Shown here: one piece after another, positions 59,488 through 64,000 of the stretch
Position numbering within the stretch: the stretch's first letter is position 1
Layout of the letters: the number at the start of each line of letters is the position of its first letter
Source: CAZAQS01 sp046485135
GTDB taxonomy: Bacteria > Chloroflexota > Anaerolineae > Anaerolineales > UBA4823
Assembly (NCBI GenBank): GCA_046485135.1
Contig: JAWOHN010000044.1
Location: 16,209-80,208, forward strand
DNA length: 64,000 nt
Direction: 5' to 3'
Translations under genes and position numbers: made by a program
The notes under the pieces: model-generated
What the model was told of the DNA's origin: nothing
Seen by the model: the letters and a program-made list of their open reading frames with translations, nothing else
The model's database searches: none

Positions 59488-62256
59488 TTACAGATCTTCC
59501 GCAATGCTCACACCCTGGTGTTTGAGGGCAGCGTGGGCAGCAGCCAGGCGGGCGACAGGTACGCGGAATGGTGAGCAACTCACGTAGTTATTGCCTACCA
59601 TATGGCAGAACTCAATTGAGTTCGGGTCACCGCCATGCTCGCCGCAAATGCCGACTTCCAAACCTGTGCGAGTAGCCCGGCCACGGGTGACGGCAATGTC
59701 CATCAAATCTCCGACGCCATCACGATCGATGGTCTGGAAGGGATTCACCGGCAGGATGCCATCTTCCACGTATTTGAGCAGGAAATTCCGCTCTGCGTCA
59801 TCACGGCTGTACCCATAGGTCATCTGGGTCAAGTCATTGGTGCCAAAGGAGAAGAATTCAGCGATTTCAGCAATCTCACCGGCGGTCACACAAGCACGGG
59901 GAATCTCGATCATCGTTCCAAACTTATATTCGAAGCTGACTTTCTTCTCATCCATAACTGCTTTGGCAATCCGCTCAAGGCGGGGCTGGATGAATTTCAA
60001 TTCATTGATATGCCCTGTCAGGGGGATCATAACTTCTGGCTTGGCTTTGACGCCCTTCAGGGTCACATTGGCAGCGGCTTCAAAGATGGCTCGCACCTGC
60101 ATTTCAACGATTTCCGGCATCATGATGCTCAAACGGACACCACGCAATCCCATCATCGGGTTGCTCTCGTGCAAAGCCTGAACATTCGCCAGGAGCATTT
60201 CTTTTTCTTCCAGGCCTTCTTGCACGCCTTTAACCCGCATGGTAACCACTTCCTCCAAAAGTTCTTCTTGAGAGGGCAGGAATTCGTGCAGGGGTGGGTC
60301 GATCAAGCGAATAATGACCGGACAGCCATCCATCGCTTCGAACAGACCTTCAAAGTCTGCCCGCTGGTAAGGAAGCAGCTCATCCAGGGCGCTCACCCGC
60401 CCCTCACTGGTTTTGGCGAGGATCATGCGCTGGACGATCGGCAAGCGCTCGGCCTCAAAGAACATATGCTCGGTCCGGCAGAGACCAATGCCAACTGCGC
60501 CATAGGAACGTGCTCGCTGAGCATCCTTGGGATAATCGGCGTTCGCCCACACCTGCAGGCCGCGAGTCGGCCAGCCTTCAGGGGCTTTGCGGATGCCAGG
60601 AGTGGCGCAAATCTCATCAGCCCATTTGAGCAAGGTCAGTAGGTCGGTTTGCTCTTCCAGGGTCGGGGAAATGGTCGGCATCTGTCCTGCGAATACTTCG
60701 CCACTGGTCCCATCCACTGAGATCCATTCGCCTTCTTTGATGACGTTGCCGTGAACGGTCATTTGTCGTTTTTCCAGGTCGATGCGGATGGCAGCCGCGC
60801 CGACAATACAGGGGACGCCAAACTGGCGGGCAACCACAGCTGCATGAGAGGTGGCGCCACCTTCGCTGGTCAAGATGCCTTTGGCAGCCAGCATACCATG
60901 AACGTCATCCGGCTTGGTGAAAGGCCGGACCATGATCACATCCTGGCCATGCTCTTTGGCCATCTTTTCGGCCGTATCAGCGTCAAAATATACCTGGCCT
61001 ACTGCCGCGCCGGGGGATGCATTTACACCTGTAGCCAGGACACGCTCTTTTTGCCGGGCTTCAATTTTTGCATTATCATCAAAACGGGGATGCAGCAATG
61101 TATCTACCTGAGCAGAGGTGACCCGCAGAATGGCCTGTTCCTTGGAGATCAAGCCCTCGTTGAACATATCCACAGCAATGGAGACCTCTGCTTTGGCTGT
61201 GCGCTTTCCGTTACGGGTCTGCAGCATCCACAGCTTACCCCGCTCGATGGTGAACTCGACATCCTGCATGTCTTTGTAGTGTTGCTCGAGACGGTCAGTG
61301 ATGTCCATAAATTCCTGGTAGACCGAGGGCATCACTTCCGCCAATTTATCAATTTTCTCAGTATTGCGGATACCTGCCACGACGTCTTCACCCTGTGCGT
61401 TCAACAGGTAATCGCCGTACATCATTTTCTCGCCGGTAGCCGGGTCGCGCGTGAAGGCCACTCCCGTACCGGAATCCCAACCCATATTCCCAAAGACCAT
61501 GGTTTGGATATTGACAGCGGTGCCCAGGTCATGGGCAATGCCAGCTGCGTTGCGGTAGTCTACCGCCCGTTTACCGTTCCAAGATCCAAAGACCGCTTCC
61601 GTTGCCAGGCGCAGCTGCTCATAAGGGTCTTGCGGGAAACCACTGGCGCGATGTTCTTTGACTACAGCTTTAAACGTTTCAGTTATTGCTTTCCAATCAT
61701 CAGCAGTCAGATCTGTGTCTGCTTTTACGTTTTTCTTTGCTTTATATTCGTGCAAAGGACCTTCGAATGCTTCATCTGGGATGCCCAAAACGACCGAGCC
61801 AAACATCTCCACCAGGCGCCGGTACAAGTCGTATACGAACCTTTCATCACCGGTTGCTGCTACCATCCCTGCGGCAGTCTGATCGTTCAGACCGATGTTC
61901 AAAACAGTATCCATCATACCCGGCATGGAGAACTTAGAGCCAGAGCGGCAGGAAACCAACAAGGGCATCTCAGGATCGCCAAATTTTTTCCCGGTAGCTT
62001 TCTCAACCTCTTTCATCGCTGCGAGCTCTTGCTCCCACATCCCTGTGGGGAATTGGTTTCCTCGGGCGAGGTACTCGTTGCAAGCCTCTGTCGTGACGGT
62101 GAATCCAGGGGGAACCGGCACACCAATGCGCGTCATTTCTGCCAGATTGGCTCCTTTACCGCCCAGTAAAGAGCGGACGCCTTCCCAAGAACCGCCAACG
62201 TATGCCTCTGCCTGGTCTACTTCTGAAAATAAATAGACCCATTTTTTATCTGTCAT
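59488..62256 (-). CDS. ppdK: Pyruvate, phosphate dikinase
   Basis: 922 residues. The N-terminal ATP-grasp domain starts at GGKGANLAEMTRIGVPVPPG. The swivelling phosphohistidine domain has GGATSHAAVVARQFGVPC. The PEP/pyruvate barrel ends in LEVGICGEHGGDP with the catalytic Cys. It interconverts pyruvate, ATP and phosphate with PEP, AMP and pyrophosphate. CGGAGGATCAAA precedes ATG 62256. Length and motifs are complete. Together with pyk it sets PEP/pyruvate flow. Confidence 0.98.
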   Translation of the reverse strand: MTDKKWVYLFSEVDQAEAYVGGSWEGVRSLLGGKGANLAEMTRIGVPVPPGFTVTTEACNEYLARGNQFPTGMWEQELAAMKEVEKATGKKFGDPEMPLLVSCRSGSKFSMPGMMDTVLNIGLNDQTAAGMVAATGDERFVYDLYRRLVEMFGSVVLGIPDEAFEGPLHEYKAKKNVKADTDLTADDWKAITETFKAVVKEHRASGFPQDPYEQLRLATEAVFGSWNGKRAVDYRNAAGIAHDLGTAVNIQTMVFGNMGWDSGTGVAFTRDPATGEKMMYGDYLLNAQGEDVVAGIRNTEKIDKLAEVMPSVYQEFMDITDRLEQHYKDMQDVEFTIERGKLWMLQTRNGKRTAKAEVSIAVDMFNEGLISKEQAILRVTSAQVDTLLHPRFDDNAKIEARQKERVLATGVNASPGAAVGQVYFDADTAEKMAKEHGQDVIMVRPFTKPDDVHGMLAAKGILTSEGGATSHAAVVARQFGVPCIVGAAAIRIDLEKRQMTVHGNVIKEGEWISVDGTSGEVFAGQMPTISPTLEEQTDLLTLLKWADEICATPGIRKAPEGWPTRGLQVWANADYPKDAQRARSYGAVGIGLCRTEHMFFEAERLPIVQRMILAKTSEGRVSALDELLPYQRADFEGLFEAMDGCPVIIRLIDPPLHEFLPSQEELLEEVVTMRVKGVQEGLEEKEMLLANVQALHESNPMMGLRGVRLSIMMPEIVEMQVRAIFEAAANVTLKGVKAKPEVMIPLTGHINELKFIQPRLERIAKAVMDEKKVSFEYKFGTMIEIPRACVTAGEIAEIAEFFSFGTNDLTQMTYGYSRDDAERNFLLKYVEDGILPVNPFQTIDRDGVGDLMDIAVTRGRATRTGLEVGICGEHGGDPNSIEFCHMVGNNYVSCSPFRVPVARLAAAHAALKHQGVSIAEDL

Positions 62257-62322
62257 TTTGATCCTCCGAAAAATAGTATGTTTTATATGGGTCTTCCAGT
62301 TCGGCGACCAGCCATCTCAGAC

Positions 62323-62363
62323 TTGGGGTGTATGAGGGTATTCGATATCCTCATACACCCCAA
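62323..62363. other. Strong hairpin upstream of ppdK
   Basis: TTGGGGTGTATGAGGGTAT pairs with ATATCCTCATACACCCCAA (19 bp, one G-T pair) around the 3-base loop TCG. It lies ~67 bases before the ppdK start and ~135 bases past the cyclase stop on the same strand. No T-run follows, so it may be a processing or attenuation element or a member of the G-rich repeat family. Confidence 0.6.
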
Positions 62364-62448
62364 ATCTGGATACTCGTTCATTCCACTGGGAAGAACCATT
62401 TATTTATTGCACCAGCACTATAGTTTACCACAAGGGGGATTGTTACTA

Positions 62449-62497
62449 TTAGAACTTACGCATTACGAAGAAAAAAATTGGAAATTGGGGTGTTGAG
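62449..62497. repeat. Dispersed palindromic repeat, copy B
   Basis: TTAGAACTTACGCA (62449-62462) followed by an A-rich stretch and TTGGGGTGTTGAG up to the stop codon of the cyclase gene. It matches copy A at 36205-36255 over both parts. Confidence 0.5.
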
Positions 62498-64000
62498 TTA
62501 GCGTGCTGACGTACCGTCATCCCCCGAGAGTCTCAAACCCAACAATTCGTGAACCTCCACCGGTTGGCGCTTCCCTTTCAAAATGAGTGGCTCAAGCGAA
62601 CGGACCTGAACCTGATTGGCAACTTTTTCAAAAGCCTGCCTGCTGATTAAGATTTGCCCGGTTCCAGCCGACTCCTGGATACGCTTGGCAGTATTGACCA
62701 CATCGCCAATGGCGGTGTAGTTTACCCGCGCTTCAGTCCCAACCAAACCGAGAACCGCCTCCCCTGTATGGATTCCTATCCGAAAGAATAACCGAAATTC
62801 TGGCGGCAGGTCTCTGTGTAGCGCCAACACCGCCTGTTGAATATTCAGGGCTGCTCGGGTTGCCCGCAAAGTATGATCAGGCTGGGGCACCGGCGCGTTG
62901 AACCAGGCCATAATGGCATCCCCCATGAACTTGTCAATTGTGCCATACTGATCCATTACCGCGTTGACCGCCACTGATAGGTACTGGTTTAGGATAGACA
63001 TCAGGCGTTCGGGTGGGACTGTCTCACTAAAACTGGTAAAACCCTCCACATCGGCAAATAAGGCAGTGATCTCGGTGCGCAGGCCGCCCAATTTTAGTTG
63101 GTCTGGATCTAACTGTTCAATCACTTGCGGAGGCACCATCCTACCAAACAACCTCTGCTGGCCCTCCAAGCGTTTCTTTTCGGTAAGATCATCAAAGACG
63201 ATGGCAACTCCTTGTAATTGATCAACCCTATCTTGCAAGGGAGATAGGTTAAAGCTCAAAGTGACCGTCCCGCGCTGGGGGCATGGTCTGGTCATCTCCA
63301 GACCAACCCGTTGCTTTTCCTTTATCCTCACGGAGGGCAGGTGCTCAGAAAGCTCGTCGATGAAAGATGGCAACACTTCGCTTAGGCTTTTACCAATGAT
63401 CTCCTGTGAAGCAACTCCCAAAATCCGCTCGCTCGCTCGATTACAGAGGGTAATCTGTTCTCCAAGATCTGTGGTAATCACACCGCTAGCCATGGAGGCA
63501 AAGACATTGTCCATCAGGCGCTTGAGCTCACGAACCTCCTCAAACGATTTTCTGACAGACTCGTACATGCGCGCGTTATCAATGGCTACAGCTGCCTGAT
63601 TGGCAAATGCTGACAACAATCCCAGTTTTTCGGAGGTGAAGATACCTGAGCGAATCCGGTTGTCGACGTAAATCACCCCGGTGGTTTCGCCTTTCACCTT
63701 CAAAGGGACGCACAGAATTGCGCGGAGATTATGGACGATAATACTTTGTTGAGTATCAAAGCGCGGGTCTTGTTGGGCATTCGTTGTCAATATCGGTTGG
63801 CCATCCTCAAAAACACGCTTGATGATCGTCTGGCTTAAAGCCAGATCAGCCTCTTCAATCGATTCTTGTTCCCAATTCCGTGCTATCTGGGGGACCAGCT
63901 CGCCAGTACTTGGTCCATCTGCTCTCAGCATCAAAACGCCTCGTTCTGCCCCGGTCAAGCTGACTATGGCGTCCATCACCACGCACAACACTTCGCTCAG
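62498..64000 (-). CDS. GAF-PAS-class III adenylate/guanylate cyclase, N terminus beyond the window
   Basis: The frame is open to the last base, so the protein is truncated at the window edge. The visible part has a GAF domain (~1-140), a PAS domain (~165-280) and a class III cyclase catalytic domain. The two metal-binding Asp residues are in LFADVEGFTSF and KFMGDAIMAWF, and the later NTAKRIQES supplies the Asn/Arg transition-state residues. It should make cAMP or cGMP in response to GAF/PAS signals. Adenine or guanine preference was not resolved. Confidence 0.9.
   Translation of the reverse strand: MSEVLCVVMDAIVSLTGAERGVLMLRADGPSTGELVPQIARNWEQESIEEADLALSQTIIKRVFEDGQPILTTNAQQDPRFDTQQSIIVHNLRAILCVPLKVKGETTGVIYVDNRIRSGIFTSEKLGLLSAFANQAAVAIDNARMYESVRKSFEEVRELKRLMDNVFASMASGVITTDLGEQITLCNRASERILGVASQEIIGKSLSEVLPSFIDELSEHLPSVRIKEKQRVGLEMTRPCPQRGTVTLSFNLSPLQDRVDQLQGVAIVFDDLTEKKRLEGQQRLFGRMVPPQVIEQLDPDQLKLGGLRTEITALFADVEGFTSFSETVPPERLMSILNQYLSVAVNAVMDQYGTIDKFMGDAIMAWFNAPVPQPDHTLRATRAALNIQQAVLALHRDLPPEFRLFFRIGIHTGEAVLGLVGTEARVNYTAIGDVVNTAKRIQESAGTGQILISRQAFEKVANQVQVRSLEPLILKGKRQPVEVHELLGLRLSGDDGTSAR

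Noticed and set aside
60751..62169. A 472-codon open frame on the + strand opposite ppdK
   Set aside because: It is antisense to a clear PPDK gene, has no recognisable domain and no ribosome site. Long antisense frames are common opposite GC-biased codons.

Overview
The window is a gene-dense bacterial chromosome segment with short intergenic gaps and many 1-4 bp start/stop overlaps. Several traits suggest an anaerobic or facultative member of Chloroflexota, probably class Anaerolineae. These are Thr-Pro-rich tails and linkers on cell-envelope proteins, multi-GAF histidine kinases, ferredoxin-linked 2-oxoacid oxidoreductase with pyruvate phosphate dikinase, and lineage-typical hypothetical proteins. 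This placement is inference from gene content. No rRNA or tRNA gene was seen.

Layout. 0-5.5 kb: a threonine synthase fused to a response-regulator receiver domain, an EamA transporter and a three-GAF histidine kinase. 5.7-11.9 kb: a + strand metabolic run of argF, rocD, an alanine dehydrogenase, an acetyl-CoA hydrolase/CoA-transferase and pyk. 11.9-19.4 kb: a VCBS-like lipoprotein, a methylase-like protein with a degenerate catalytic motif and a very large class A PBP. 19.5-26.6 kb: a MaoC hydratase, a CPA2 antiporter with a PII-like protein, a GH-like protein, two tandem DarA/PstA-type c-di-AMP receptor-like proteins, a ribose-phosphate pyrophosphokinase and an AMMECR1 protein. 26.9-30.9 kb: an amidase overlapping an L,D-transpeptidase, a LURP-one-like protein, a hypothetical and a thioredoxin-TPR protein.

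30.9-36.1 kb (minus): a MoxR ATPase and CoxE-like VWA protein, a small membrane protein, a large membrane protein resembling Vps62 domains, and a zinc-ribbon protein. 36.4-41.3 kb: PduO-type cobalamin adenosyltransferase, DUF554 protein, DsbA-like protein, GNAT protein, a double-HTH regulator with a TPR partner and a small hypothetical. 41.3-45.5 kb: two histidine kinases and an OmpR-type regulator in overlapping order, opposite a receiver-only protein whose promoter carries 11-bp-spaced direct repeats. 45.5-49.9 kb: cca, hpt, tdk, an L31 ribosomal protein fused to an RNA polymerase alpha-CTD-like domain, then rpmA and rplU behind a consensus sigma70 promoter and a GC-rich leader.

49.9-56.4 kb (minus): a compact sulfur/redox cluster of ArsR regulator, octaheme cytochrome of the tetrathionate-reductase type, heptaheme cytochrome c fused to a b-type membrane module, and two YeeE/YedE proteins, the second with a cysteine-less rhodanese domain. 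56.6-64 kb: a four-subunit 2-oxoacid:ferredoxin oxidoreductase operon, ppdK, and a GAF-PAS-adenylate cyclase cut by the window end.

The most interesting items are the L31/alpha-CTD fusion with the rplU leader, the octaheme/heptaheme/YeeE cluster with its possible ArsR operators, the threonine synthase-receiver fusion, the concentration of PII-superfamily genes around a cation antiporter, and a small palindromic repeat family placed just after genes.
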